A stretch of DNA of 64,000 nucleotides from Trichopria drosophilae (taxonomy: Eukaryota; Arthropoda; Insecta; Hymenoptera; Diapriidae). Within the stretch, counting starts at the first letter, position 1; each line of letters opens with the position of its first letter. This document shows positions 12,985 to 24,990 of the stretch, one piece after another. The notes below the pieces were generated by a model. The model saw only the letters and a list, made by a program, of their open reading frames with translations. It made no database searches and had not been told where the DNA came from. The translations under genes and the position numbers were made by a program. The stretch spans positions 14,191,001 to 14,255,000 of the forward strand of contig CM059585.1 in assembly GCA_030407085.1 (NCBI GenBank). The letters are read 5' to 3'.

Positions 12985-14560
12985 AACACTCTCTCTGTAC
13001 TCTCTAAATTCCTTGGAGTGAAAATTAAGCCACTCTTCACGAAGAGTGAAACTTTCATTCTATTGAGAGTGACATCTCAGTGATATTTCTCTCTTCTAGG
13101 AGTGAGTTTTTTCTTGCACTCTTGATAGAGTGAAATGCCACTTTTCATAGAGTGACATTTTCACTCCAAGAAATTTATCCAGTTTTTATTCACACGTTAA
13201 CTACAGTGAAAAATTACAAATATCGAAGAATCGAACTGAATATAGTATGTAATTCATAAAATTTAGCCGTTTGATTTCTTGAAGTGAGTTTCACTGTAGA
13301 TAAATAGTGAATTTTCAATTTTAATGATATAAATTCTCAATCTGTATGAAGTGAAACTCTCTCTGTACTCTTTAAATTCCTTGGAGCGAAAATTGAGCCG
13401 CTCTTCGCGAAGAGTGAAACTTTCACTCTATTGAGAGTGACATCTCAATGATATTTCACTCTTCTAGAAGTGATTTTTTTCTTGCACTCTTGATAGAGTG
13501 AAAATGTCACATAGAGTGACATTTTCACTCCAAGAAATTTATCCAGATTTTATTCACACGTGATCTACAATGTAAAATTTCAAATATCGAAGAATCGAAC
13601 TGAAAATAGTATGGAATATATAAATTTAGGTTAACTCTTCTAGGAGAGATTTTTTCTGTCATTCTTGATGGAGTGAGCTTCACTGTAGAGAAATAGTGAA
13701 TTTTCAATTTTGATGATATAAATTCTCACTCTGGGTGAAGTGAAACTCTCTTTGTACTCTCTAAATTCCTTGGAGAGAATATTGAGCCTCTCTTCACAAA
13801 GAGTGAAATTTTCACTCTATTGAGAGTGATATTTCACTCTCCTAGGTGTGAGTTTTTTTCTTTCACTTTGTATGATGTGAAATATCACTCTTCATAGAGT
13901 GAAAATTTCACTTTTAATAATAGACTGGCTCAATTTTCACTCCAAGACATTTAGAGAGTATGGACTGAAAATCTTGAAGAGTAATAATTCGCGTTTTCAC
14001 TAGAGTGGCTTCTTTTTCACTAAATAAAGAGTTAATTTTCACTTCGATAAATGGAGAGCACTAATAGAGGAAAAGATTAAACGTATTCATTAACATAAAA
14101 GAACTATTAGGCAGTTTATTCTCTAGATTTCTTGAACTGAAAATTCACTATATATTTAGTAAAAATCGAGGCACCATAATGAAAGAGTGAATTGTCACTC
14201 TTAAGTGGATTTTCATTCTACGTAGAGTTACTCTCTAAATTCCTTGGAGTGAAAATTGAGCCACTCTTTTACTAGGAGTAAAAATTTCACTCTATGAAGA
14301 ATGACATTTCACTCCACTAAGAGTGAAAGAAACTTAATTCACTCCTAAAAGAGTGAAATATAAATCATAATAGAGTGCAAACTTCACTCTTCGTGAAAGA
14401 GTGGCTCAATTTTCACTCCAAGGAATTTATGGAGTAGTTTTACTTCATAAAGGGTTTTCCCTCGTTCAGACACAGAGAATTCACTCTTTCATTTGAGTGC
14501 TCAATATTCTCTCCATTCAGAGTAAATTCTCATTTCAGGAAACTTAGAGAGTGGTCATTA
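12985..14560. repeat. GAGTGAAA/TTTCACTC foldback repeat array
   Basis: About 1.6 kb is built from foldback units. Each starts with CTCTAAATTCCTTGGAGTG, continues GTGAAAATTGAGCCACTC, and ends with the complement TTTTCACTCCAAG.AATTTA. Unit heads (CCTTGGAG) start at 13011, 13379, 13768 and 14242, so spacing is about 370-475 bases. Inside each unit GAGTGAAA and TTTCACTC alternate many times, so the strand can form nested hairpins. No transposase or coding frame is present; it resembles an expanded non-autonomous foldback (MITE-like) element. Related copies lie at 24548, 58266 and 59717. Confidence 0.7.
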
Positions 14561-15650
14561 GACAATACCAGACGATATAATAATTGGACGATGCATCCTA
14601 GTAAACATTTTGTATGAAGAATTTGGAAACAAATTACAGCTGTACAGAGTAGAGGACATATTTTTTATATTCTAGTAAGAAGAAAAATAAATCCTGAAAA
14701 AAACTCACATGGATCAGAGACAAGCCTAATTAAAACCATACAGCGATGAGTGTAACTTGCGAAAGAATGATAAAAACATGACAATTCGCAATAGAATTGA
14801 GTCACACGAATCACGTCATATTAGCAAATAATCTCACAAGCTAAGCAATTAATTAAGGAAATTAATCTGCAATCAGTATGATTTTCTATCCAAAATTCAG
14901 AGAACATAATCCACAATCTGAAATCTAAATGAAGTTGAAGAATTTTTCCGATAGAGGGATAGAATTTCGAAAGCTATCGATTCCTTGGTATAAACAGCTT
15001 ACGATGCGGGATGGACGTCATGCCTATGCGTAACATTTGACGTATACGCGGTAGTTACAAATCGCATGCTCCAATTAACTAACCGTCATAGCATCTATAT
15101 ATACGACCGTCATCTTGTACAGATATACCGTCGGCGTTATTTGGAGTACTGCACGTACGAGCAATAATTTTGGTGTGCAGAGAATTAGCCCTTAATGACA
15201 TTGCGTGGGATATTTACGACTTTTGCAAATTACGATCGTGCAAAATTCGATAAAGTTCCCTGAAATTTTCATTTTCTATGGATCGATACGTTAACTAGTT
15301 TTCTCGAATTGCGTACAAGTATGATAAAAACGTTTTCAAAATTCTTTCCCAAAAGTTCGTGCCATGAGAAATTTTCATTAATACTTTTTGAAAATAGCAT
15401 TATTTGTCATAAGAGCAACGTTCATCAGTTCTAATGCAAATGAAGTTTTGATTCTTCACTCCAAGAGTTGATTTCCAAAAGGTATATGGCATTGTCAAAT
15501 ATTACAAAAGAAATAGTTATTTAAATAAATAATGATATTGAATTTCCAAAATCAACAAAATTTATAAATAATATATTGCATGTTAATAAATTGCGAAAAA
15601 AAAACAAATTCAATTTGAAACAAACGTTTGCAAACAGATATAAATAATAA
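14561..15650. other. Non-coding stretch with CpG patch
   Basis: No gene is seen. The sub-segment 14990-15270 has higher CG content and several ATACG and ACGTAC words. The remainder is AT-rich and without recognisable structure. Confidence 0.35.
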
Positions 15651-15655
15651 ACATC

Positions 15656-15801
15656 TATGGTCACGCGACTGGCTACTGTCACGAGCGCTGTGATACCACG
15701 TGACGCGACTTCCACAGCACGCGTGCGCGCATCGTGTCACGTGACGAAACTATCACTGAACGCATGCGCGCGTCGCATCACATGACCGATTCGTGCTTGG
15801 T
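15656..15801. repeat. 41-bp minisatellite with E-box per unit
   Basis: CACGTG at 15697, CACGTG at 15738 and CACATG at 15779 are exactly 41 bases apart, and the flanking GACGCGACT and GCGCGC segments align between units. A fourth, more diverged unit (TCACGCGACT at 15661) precedes them. Units are CpG-rich with alternating purine-pyrimidine runs (GCATGCGCGCG), in contrast to the AT-rich surroundings. Each unit centre is a bHLH E-box. Confidence 0.65.
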
Positions 15802-16109
15802 TGTCGAACTTTATTTCATTGTAACTCGATATCTACGCATCGGATCAAAATTGTACAAAGTACCATTTTTGTTTAATACTCAAGATAGAATATTTCTGAG
15901 CACTTTTTGTCCTGTTTATAATAGTTTTATTTTGTATCTAGGTTTTGTTTCATGCGAAGTATTTATATAAATGTTGGTCTGTTTTGGTAATAATATTCGG
16001 AAATAACGGAATAGTTTCTAATGTAGCGTTGACGGACGCACAGAGAATTTTTGAGTGTAATTGAAACACGGGTGTATCAATTTAAAACACTATATAACAA
16101 GTTATTTAT

Positions 16110-16540
16110 TTCATTAACAGCTCGGGACATTTGAATGGAGTCGTTCTTTCGCAAGGAAGCGACGGCAAAATATGCGCGGTCATTAAACGAATATTCCTTA
16201 ATCCGCGCCTCATTGAAACGATGGCCGCGCGTTCCGCGAAGTCGAGTCCCTCTGGGCTTGTTATCGCTCTCGGAGTCGAGGGCGATAAACTTTGCTCGGT
16301 TCAGTAAATTCGGACTTTTTTCAACCCGACCGGCAGCAACAACTCTTCAGAAGCGGGAGAGATGATGGGAGAGATGACCGCGGTGGGTTATCACCGGCCA
16401 ATAGCCGCGTCCGTGCAATTCCCTGAGAAAAGTACCTCCTTCGCCAGTAGCTGTGGATGGGTTCGAGTATCTCGAGAGCGATTTATCGAGCAGCGATTTG
16501 GCCCGGACAATTTTAAGAGCTGCTCCATTCATGTTTTCAC
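16110..16540. other. GC-rich block, unassigned
   Basis: About 430 bases near 50% GC sit between very AT-rich flanks. Open frames exist on both strands (76, 79 and 61 codons) but none resembles a protein I recognise. A plausible acceptor (TTTCATTAACAG) precedes it on the plus strand, but no partner exon is visible. It could be a conserved enhancer of the divergent collagen pair, an unrecognised exon, or an old insertion. Confidence 0.35.
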
Positions 16541-16649
16541 TGGTTTCATTTTTTATTCAGTGAACGGAATGTCAGATATTCTACTTTCAGATTTGTGTTA
16601 GGTGTGTTACAGGAAGTTGATCTTAGCATTCATAAAAGTAACCGTCACA

Positions 16650-19600
16650 CAACAATCATACAGCATTCACGTAAATGCGTAATGTTTACGTAACTGTTAC
16701 GTAACTGTTATATCCCTTGTCTGCTGATAATGGATAAGTTTAAGATTGGGGTGTATACGTTTTTTAGCGCGTAGGTTCTTTATGTTTGGATACAGTATTC
16801 TGTAGTTCTTTTGCTGTCCTTTGAGATTTTCTCATATTTCGTTTCTAAGACTTTCCTATGTATAAAATAAACAAATCGTCGATTTGTCTGAATCCTTGCA
16901 GAAGTAAAAATGAAAGTAATAGGATCACAAAAAGACCACGTACCTACGGAAAAATGTTCAAGACGGAACATTTACATGTACCAATTAAATCGCCATTAAG
17001 ACTTGTGTAGATTGGTTATCGCAAAAATATAACAAAAAGAAGAGATTGTGATAATCGTAATAGATTTACAAGACATGCTTACGAGTTCTCAGGAGTAGTA
17101 CAGGACCTGTATAATATTATTGATCAAAATAAAAATGTTAGGACATAAAATAAATGAAGAATTACAAAATAATCACAAAATACTCACAAAGCGCTTAGAA
17201 AATACTGAAGACTTGCGAAACAAACAAAAATTACTACTGGAATATTCAAAATCTAAGAACTAATACTTGAATTGGATTGCAAAAATATTATAGCATCACA
17301 AAGAATCACAATGTGGTAACTAAAGTATAAGCAATTTGTATTATTGTTGAAAAACTCATTAAAAACAATCCTTAAAGATTTTGAAATATGCTATTGTATG
17401 ATATGTAAAGAGAAAAACTCACAAGAAGTGCAAGCATCACAAATATGCGATAATTCACAACTCACATTCTTAGTCGGTCACCATAAAAGTATGCAAGAAT
17501 GCAAAAGAAAACAAGTGAGTTATAAAATAGGGTCACAGGAGTATCACATTATAACGACGAAAAATACTTCCGATAATAAATAAGTTCATCATAACAGCAT
17601 CAGGTGACGATCACAAAATCATCATAGGCAGAAGGAGAATTTGTGAAAATTGTAAAATAAATGACATCGTCACAAATCCATCTGAAACCAAGATGAATCG
17701 ATGATATTGTAAGACAGACAAAAGTGTGATAAAAATCAAAATGATACAAATTAGCATTAAATTTTGTCAGATTTCTTTAAAATCCAATATTTTTCGAAAA
17801 ATATAATATCACAAAAAATCACAAAACTAATTGTTAAAGAATCTAACGAGTGTAGTAGTAACAAAAAGTGACAAGTTGAAATCTAAGACAGTCATGAACG
17901 ATTTTACTACACCCTAAGAATAAATTAATCACAATCAAAAATACAATTTTTTAAATGGAGTATGCGAAAAGTTTCTTCCAAATATTAACCTTTTCTTCAA
18001 TGGGTATTTGATATTGGAAAAAATAAACAAAAAATTCGTCTAGAATTTAATTTCATATTCCTCAGTTTGTTTCATAACAGCATATTGCATTTCCTTTCAA
18101 TAATTACGTCAACGAAATACGAAATATATCTTGTTTAAGAAAAGCTCAAGTACCGACGAAGTTCTCAAGCAGCGATTATGCAGATGAATAAGACCGAAGC
18201 GAGTCTCTTAAAGTGGACTGACTCCTTTATCTTTGTATACAAACAACACGTGGAGGCCCTCATTACGCGCCGTGCTAGTAAAAGAATGTTATTCAAGTTG
18301 GCACATTGATCTTAGAACGATGACATGAAACGGTCAAAAACTTACATTCTTAAACAAATTATAATTGATTGGCAGAATTCACAAATTTTTATTAGTTTTT
18401 CATAAATGCAATGTGAGTGTTATAGATAATAATAGAATATTATAAATAACTACAGTAGGATTACAAGATCACAAATCACAATTAGGAATAAAAACTGAAA
18501 AATCACAGCTGATAATCATTGAAATACGCAAAGAAAAATAAGATTACCATTGAAGTACAATTTTTTTTAGATATCACAACAGTAATCACAACCGTCCATT
18601 TCTAGCTGAAACTATAAAGGTAACATTAACCAAAGAACTATACAAAAATTCAATAAGGACTAAAAGAAACAAACCAGAAAAAAAACATTAACACCAATCA
18701 CAAAAGAAAATAAACATCACAATAACTGCATACGATTGTCACAGAAGACTTGATGAATTTCAAAACATTTACCACGAAACAATGTAAACATAATACAAGA
18801 ATGAGGAGTGACAACAATATCACAGTTGACAATAGTAAAATACAACAATCACAACAAGTTATAACATTCGATCCCGGCCTCTGCCATCTGTCATCGGACC
18901 ACCTCTGTATTTGTTTATAAGTGTCTAATAACGCCAAAGCTCCGGTGGTTCGCATTCCACCTTCATAAATTGTAGGTCCCGTCACGATTTAGTCCCATAT
19001 GAGTTCAGAAAAGTCGACGTAAAATAATATAAAAAAAAAGTTCTCATATGTTCAATAGAATTATAAACGTTTCACAAAAATGTTCGAAGTAATTATGACA
19101 CAAAAGCCAATTAGAAAATGTAAAGGAATAATCAATAAATGTGATACGATCACAACATTATCACAACTTAGAACAACGTTGCAAGTATTGCGAAAAATAT
19201 TTGGATATTAATCAGATGCACTGCAAGAAGTTGTTCTACAAATAACATTTTTTATATCACAAGAGAATCACAAAAATCAGAAATCTTTAAAAACAAAAGC
19301 TCTTAAAAACTACACAAATTGCTCAATTAAAGGTAGTTTTTATGAGAAATGTTTTAAACAAATTCTTGTATGTAAATGAAACGGAAATCATATAAAACCT
19401 ATAATTTTGTGAATTTTCATTTAATTCGAAACGAATCTGCTAGATGGGGTATAATCGAATAAAGCATGTTAATTTTTGTCGTGGTCCAATTAAAAATGTT
19501 AAATACCATTTACGTTAAAATTTCTAATTCCTTTTACCACATTTTCTAATGATGTCACTTATATCGTACTTGTCATCACAAAGTAAATGAAATGGACAGA
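16650..19600. repeat. ATCACAA-rich strand-asymmetric tract
   Basis: For about 2.9 kb the word TCACAA (most often ATCACAA) recurs every 20-100 bases, nearly always on the plus strand, in an A-rich sequence; examples include 17173, 17297, 17457, 17813, 18467, 18592, 18718 and 19150. The complement is rare. Spacing is irregular, so this is not a simple satellite. No coding frame is supported across it. A patch of higher GC interrupts it at about 18870-18990. Confidence 0.55.
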
Positions 19601-20260
19601 TTTTGATGGCAAATTCTGGGTTTTAAGGTCACATAGCCCAGCGGCTTGCGATGAAATGATAAGATGATAGTGCGATGAATTGATGAGGCACCCGACGCAT
19701 TGTTGAAATTATGAAATTATGAGTTGATTATATAATGAGATGGCGAGATCATCGGAAGATCGAATAAAGTCCAGATAAGATCGTGCGATTTCGAAATGGC
19801 GATTTTATAAGATTTTAAGGCGATTTATGTTTCCTAATTTTCAGAGTTAAGGGAAATGTGAATTAAAAAATGGATGGCATACCTTTCGAAACGAGGTCAC
19901 TGTTAACAGTGGACGTTTAAAAATTGCGCGTGTTCGTTTCTAATCTTATGCACGAGATCGTCGTGTTGCTGTCGCTTATGTGAAATTTGATAAACGGACA
20001 TTTATGTAGTAGCGATCGAAGATTAAAGAAAACGGGGGTAGTTGATTAAATTTGAATACCAAAAATTCTTATAGTAAAATTAAGAAGGTGATTAATGGAA
20101 CAAAAATAAAATTTTAATTTATCATAACTGTAATTTTTATGTTGTATTTACAAAGAAATTCCTATATACTGGAAAACTACTAGCAGTACTAAAGTGACAT
20201 TACATAATGAAATATTTTTAACGAATTTTTTTAATTGTGTTTGTTTTTTAATGAGGACCG
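19601..20260. other. Non-coding stretch with GATGA-rich patch
   Basis: From about 19645 to 19800 the words GATGA, GATAAGATGA and TGCGATGA are over-represented; the rest is plain AT-rich DNA. No coding feature is recognised. Confidence 0.35.
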
Positions 20261-20265
20261 AATTT

Positions 20266-20335
20266 TCAAGCGCGCCGAGACTCGAACTCGGGACGTTTCG
20301 GATGCCGATCGACTGATGTACCAGCTAATATTAAT
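20266..20335 (-). repeat. tRNA-like SINE relic
   Basis: Read on the minus strand this has an A-box-like start (TAGCTGGTACATCAGTCGA) and, about 35 bases on, a B-box core (GAGTTCGAGTCTCGG), then a T-arm-like end (CGGCGCGC). That order and spacing match the 5' head of a tRNA-derived SINE. The first stem and anticodon arm are not clean, so a functional tRNA is unlikely. Confidence 0.5.
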
Positions 20336-23060
20336 ATTTCATTTAATTGAATAAATAGTTAATAAAAATTTCTAGATTTTACTAAATATTTAGTTCATAC
20401 AATAATCATAAAGAATTACAGTACACAAATAAATTCTATTTTGAACGCAGAATTGATCTAAGAAACAGAAACAGTTTGCAGAAATGAATTCGACTTGAAA
20501 ATAGTAGATGTTTTTTACTTGTTTTTAATCAGTTTAAAATATTACGTTTTTAAATATTAATATAAAATATATGTACATGATGTTTTTTTAAATATTATAC
20601 TATAATTTTGTTTGCTGTTTACTAGTACTTAATATCCGAATGATGTAGGCAAGAAATTCTTAAGAGCAAGTTTGTATCCTAAAATGAAAATTTTTAAACT
20701 ATTATAAAATACGTGGAATACAATCATTTTTGCACAGGAAATGTAACTTCTAGTTTCTATTCGTTTTGACCGTGACATCAGTCAAACTGATTACTTCGTT
20801 TTACGTGATATGAAATTTCATTCCTAAAACAATTTGTAGCGTGCATTTCAGTAAGAGAGCTGTGTCATGGATTTCGTGTGAAAAGTGATCCATACATCGC
20901 AGGTAATTTCTGCACTAGGGAATTCCATCCTGATAAAATTCGATTATCTGCGATGTGCAATATATTAGATTTCAGTTACATGTATTCTATTGATCTTTCT
21001 ATAAGAATTGTATTTGTTATAAATGTTAATGTTATCAAAAGGAACGCACTTTTTAATGAAATTTTATTTTTTACTTTAGTTTATAAGAATATTTGAACCA
21101 AAAGGATTCATAACTTATCAAATGAACATCTTTCAATTCTTTTAGTTTACTGGATAAACATTTTATCAAATTTTCGATTGCCTATGATGATATTAAATAC
21201 CTAGGGCGCAAAACTGTCATTTTTTATACAATGAATGTTATTTCCGCAGAAGAATTATTTCTTAACATGTAGGGCAAAGTCCCATTTTCAAATAAAGTTT
21301 TAAAGTAAAAATCAGTAACTACCAAAAATGGTCCTGTTTTAAAAAAGCGATAAAACCCATCATTTTACATAATTATCTCATTGCCGATATTATGGAAACC
21401 AAGTAAGCGCATTTAACATTCCAGCTCTGATGGTGTAACGAAAGGTTATTTTTCCGCACACGACCATCCAATTCTCGTTCGTGCCAGGCTAAATACATAC
21501 ATACATCCAAAATGCTTAGTGGTGGGATTAAACTGTATGGTCTGTCGTGCTATACTGTACTCTGTGGTTATGCACATATGTGTGTGTTTATTGCACGTGT
21601 TTGGGAGTGTTTATCTCTTCCTGGCGAAGTCTACAGATCGGGCGTCGAAATCGCCCACTGTTTGGAACATCTACCGGGTGACTTTAACGGGTCTGCACTG
21701 CATTCGAAATTGCACAAAACCGGTCATTTGCTGTTGTCAATTTCAGAAAATTCATTACATTTTTATATGAGTTTTTGAAATTTACAATAGAAAGTAACTT
21801 TAGATAGTTAAAGTTCCATAAGTAGGAAGATTTTATAAACAATAATACTAACCCGTCTGATTTTTTTAATTTTAAAGAATGAGGGAAGTCGATTACAATT
21901 TCCAAATGGAGATTACGCACAAATAAATAATTAACCTTATTTGAATCGTGAAATCGTATCCTCTGAATTTAACACTTTCCAAATTTGTTTAAACCATAAT
22001 TTAACCTCTGTATGTTTTATATTGCCGATATTAAACAAATTATAACCCAAACATTTTATATAGGAAATGTATCGAACTTTACGAATAGAAAAAAATATGC
22101 CTTTAGAATTTTAAAAAATACGAATCCAAATCGTTACATTTGTTTATTACAAAAAGTATTTTTTTTTTTTACAAAATTTGTTCGGCAAGATTTTTGCATC
22201 GAAATTGGAAAACGTAAAATGAAATCAAAGCGTCTAGGGATATTAAACTTAGAAATGTATGGGATAAAATGATTAATCTCGTGATAACACATGATGTAAA
22301 CATTTACACTCGATTTTTCTGAAAATAACGATTTCCAGACAAGATTTTCTGACATAACCTGGTTCCACAGTTGTTTCAGATCCCTGATAATGGATCTTAT
22401 GTTATATTTTCCAATTTCAACATTGCGGATTCAAAATGGCGGATGATAAATTTTAATTATTTTTCAATTTTCGTAATGATTTATATATAAGGGTGTTTTA
22501 TTCGAAATTTACGAATTTGCTGTTCAATTTTTACAGTGCAATATGGCTGACAAAAAATAGTGGATTACATATTTCAGTCTGTCTGTAAATATTTGTAATT
22601 AACGATTTTGGGTAAAAGATGTATATTCTTCGTAACATTTTAGAGAAAAGATTTTCAGATATCAATATATTTTGCGATTGCTCGACTCTCATCCATTAGC
22701 GGTGAGTGTATAAATGGAGTTTTATTTTATTTTTGTTTTAAATTGTGTTATTTTTTTTTAAGGTCGAATTTTTAATATATTCAAAGATCTAAATAATGAC
22801 GAATTCCATATGGTGCTCCTGGAATTAAAAAAAGTGAATGTTCCAGTATTCTGTTTAGTAGTCTGTTTTATAACATTTTTTCAGATCGTTGAATGTAATA
22901 AAATGTATTGTTTTTTTGGGGAATGAAAACTCAATTTTTATTCCATAACTCACATGAGCAGATAAAAAATAGTGAAATAATCTGGTATCATAATTATATT
23001 TTAATATTTTTATTTGGAAGAGAGATTTAAAAATGAGCTAGTAACTTTGTTATCTAAGCG
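20336..23060. other. Non-coding stretch with one GC-richer block
   Basis: Mostly AT-rich and unannotatable. The segment 21430-21720 is GC-richer and open in two plus-strand frames (88 and 83 codons), but they overlap in different registers and neither shows a recognisable domain. At 22370-22560 AAAATGGC-type words recall the family at 61.6-63.6 kb. Confidence 0.35.
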
Positions 23061-23069
23061 ATTAACTAC

Positions 23070-23645
23070 ACTCCAAAAATGGTTCGGTTCGTATAACAAT
23101 AATATCGAATATTACTGAACCGTTTGGTTTCTATTTAATGAATCAGAAATTCGGGTTATGGTTTCTAGAATTTGGTTGGGTGAGTCGGTTTGATGTAACT
23201 AAGTCAGTTTGGTTTACGGTACAGTCCGAATGTTGATTTGTCAATCTAAATGGCGAGTTTGGAATGAACATTTTAAATGTTTTTATGGTACGACTGTCGA
23301 CTATCACCTCAACTCCAATGTTTGATTGTGACAAACGCACCGTCTTACTATGACAATCGAACCGTTTGGTTATGACAACTGAATCGTTTGGTTATGATAA
23401 CCGAACCGTTTGGTTATGATAACCGAGCCGTTTGGTTATGACAACTGAACCAATTGTGTGTTAACCGACCCGTTTGCATGACAACCAAACTGTCTGGTTT
23501 GACCCTAACGAAGTTGGAAACTTACACCGGAATCGGATTTGTACTTGCAACGGAATCAGTTTGATAATCATAACCAATAGTTTAGTTCGAGGAATCAAAC
23601 TAGGTCCAACCAATGTGGTTTAGTGGTAGTTGTGAAAAGATTACT
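23070..23645. repeat. AACCGTTTGG word cluster with a 22-bp tandem core
   Basis: Words of the type GAACCGTTTGGTT and GGTTATGATAACC fill about 570 bases on both strands. In the core (23360-23447) they form four tandem units of exactly 22 bases starting at 23360, 23382, 23404 and 23426. Flanks contain diverged, irregularly spaced versions in both orientations. Confidence 0.7.
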
Positions 23646-24540
23646 GTATTTATAAACATTGTCAGTTCTATTCGGTGTTATTAAAATAGTCAGTTATAAA
23701 TAATAATAAATTTAGAACGTTATTTGTAGATAATCAATAACGTTTAATAATTTCTTATTAGATGGCGGTTTTTCGGCTTCAGCCAAATGTTGGTTAATCG
23801 AGTCCTTCATATTTCGAATCCTAGAGTTCATTTTCAACAGGCAAAAATAAATAAGATATTTTCATGTACTTTTTATGTTACATTCCAAATTAAATCCGAG
23901 GTATTAGTAATTCTCAATTTAATGATAGTTTGGAGTTGATTAAAGGCATAAAAGGAACAAAACATAAATTAATAACTTACTAGTGCAAAATGAAAAGTTA
24001 CAAAAGTCAAGCTGTTCAAATTTAAAAATTCTAATGGAGTTCGATTAACTAAAGTACATTTTTATTTCTCATGACTCAAAATTAGTAATAGTTACTAACT
24101 CATTTTAGGAAACTAATTTAAAATGCAAATTAATTATAGCGATTGATCATAATTTTTCCTAAACTCTCGGAACTAAGTCAGTCTTTCCTTTAAAACCAAA
24201 TTTTCAAGATTGAACAACAAAAAAATGTTTTTTTTTTCAAACTGTGTTTTTTTAATTTAATATTTTTCTAAATATACACTATGTTATAAGCCAGTACCAA
24301 CAAGAATTTATTAATGCATTGCAGAAATATGACTGCAGTACGTCATGATTCAATTTAGAGTGAAGGTAACTTTTTCTTGAAAAAACATTGAAGACGTGGA
24401 GAAGAATGGTGAAATAAATTACGGTGAATAATTCTTTAATTATTACCTGCCTCCTTATTTTACTTATTTATTTTCTTATGTTAGATTTTGCAAGAAGAAA
24501 ATGAACGTTAATCCTTATTTTTTATTCTATTGGAAGCCTT
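23646..24540. other. AT-rich non-coding stretch
   Basis: Nothing recognisable apart from one AGATGGCGG word at 23760 that partly matches a CTCF or YY1/Pho core. Confidence 0.35.
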
Positions 24541-24544
24541 CGCC

Positions 24545-24990
24545 ATGTTTTATTACTCTTTAAATGCTTAGAGTGAAAATTCACTCTTTATGGAGTAAGA
24601 ATGGAGTCACTCTAGTGAATACCCAATAAGCAGCTATTTCAATCTGCAATTCTATGCTTTAAATTTTTCCGGAACTCTTTCTGGAGTGAAAAAGAAGCCA
24701 CTCATTATGAGTGTATTTTCACTTAATTCAGGGTGAATTTTCGCTTCATAAAAAGTATATTTTCATTACTTAAGAGACAGAATTCACTCTTTTACTAGGG
24801 TGGCTCAATTTCTTAGAGCGAACATTCACTCTTAATGAGTGAAAATTGAGCCAATCTTGTGAAAGATTGAGTTTACTCATTAAGACTGAGAATTCACGGT
24901 TTATGGATTCAAAACTAAATCTGCATGTTGTACACATTCACACTTTTGATAGAGTGAATTAATTTTCATTCCAAGATATTTAAGAAGCAT
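24545..24990. repeat. Dispersed copy of the GAGTGAAA foldback family
   Basis: It begins TACTCTTTAAATG and continues with AATTCACTCTTTATGGAGT and GAGTCACTCTAGTGAA, closely matching the start of the copy at 59717. Many GAGTGAAA and TTCACTC words follow. It shares the GTGAAAATTGAGCC core with the array at 13-14.5 kb. Confidence 0.6.

Noticed and set aside
12985..14560. CRISPR-like array
   Set aside because: Unit spacing is irregular, units are palindromic and diverged, spacers are not unique of constant size, and the window is clearly eukaryotic.
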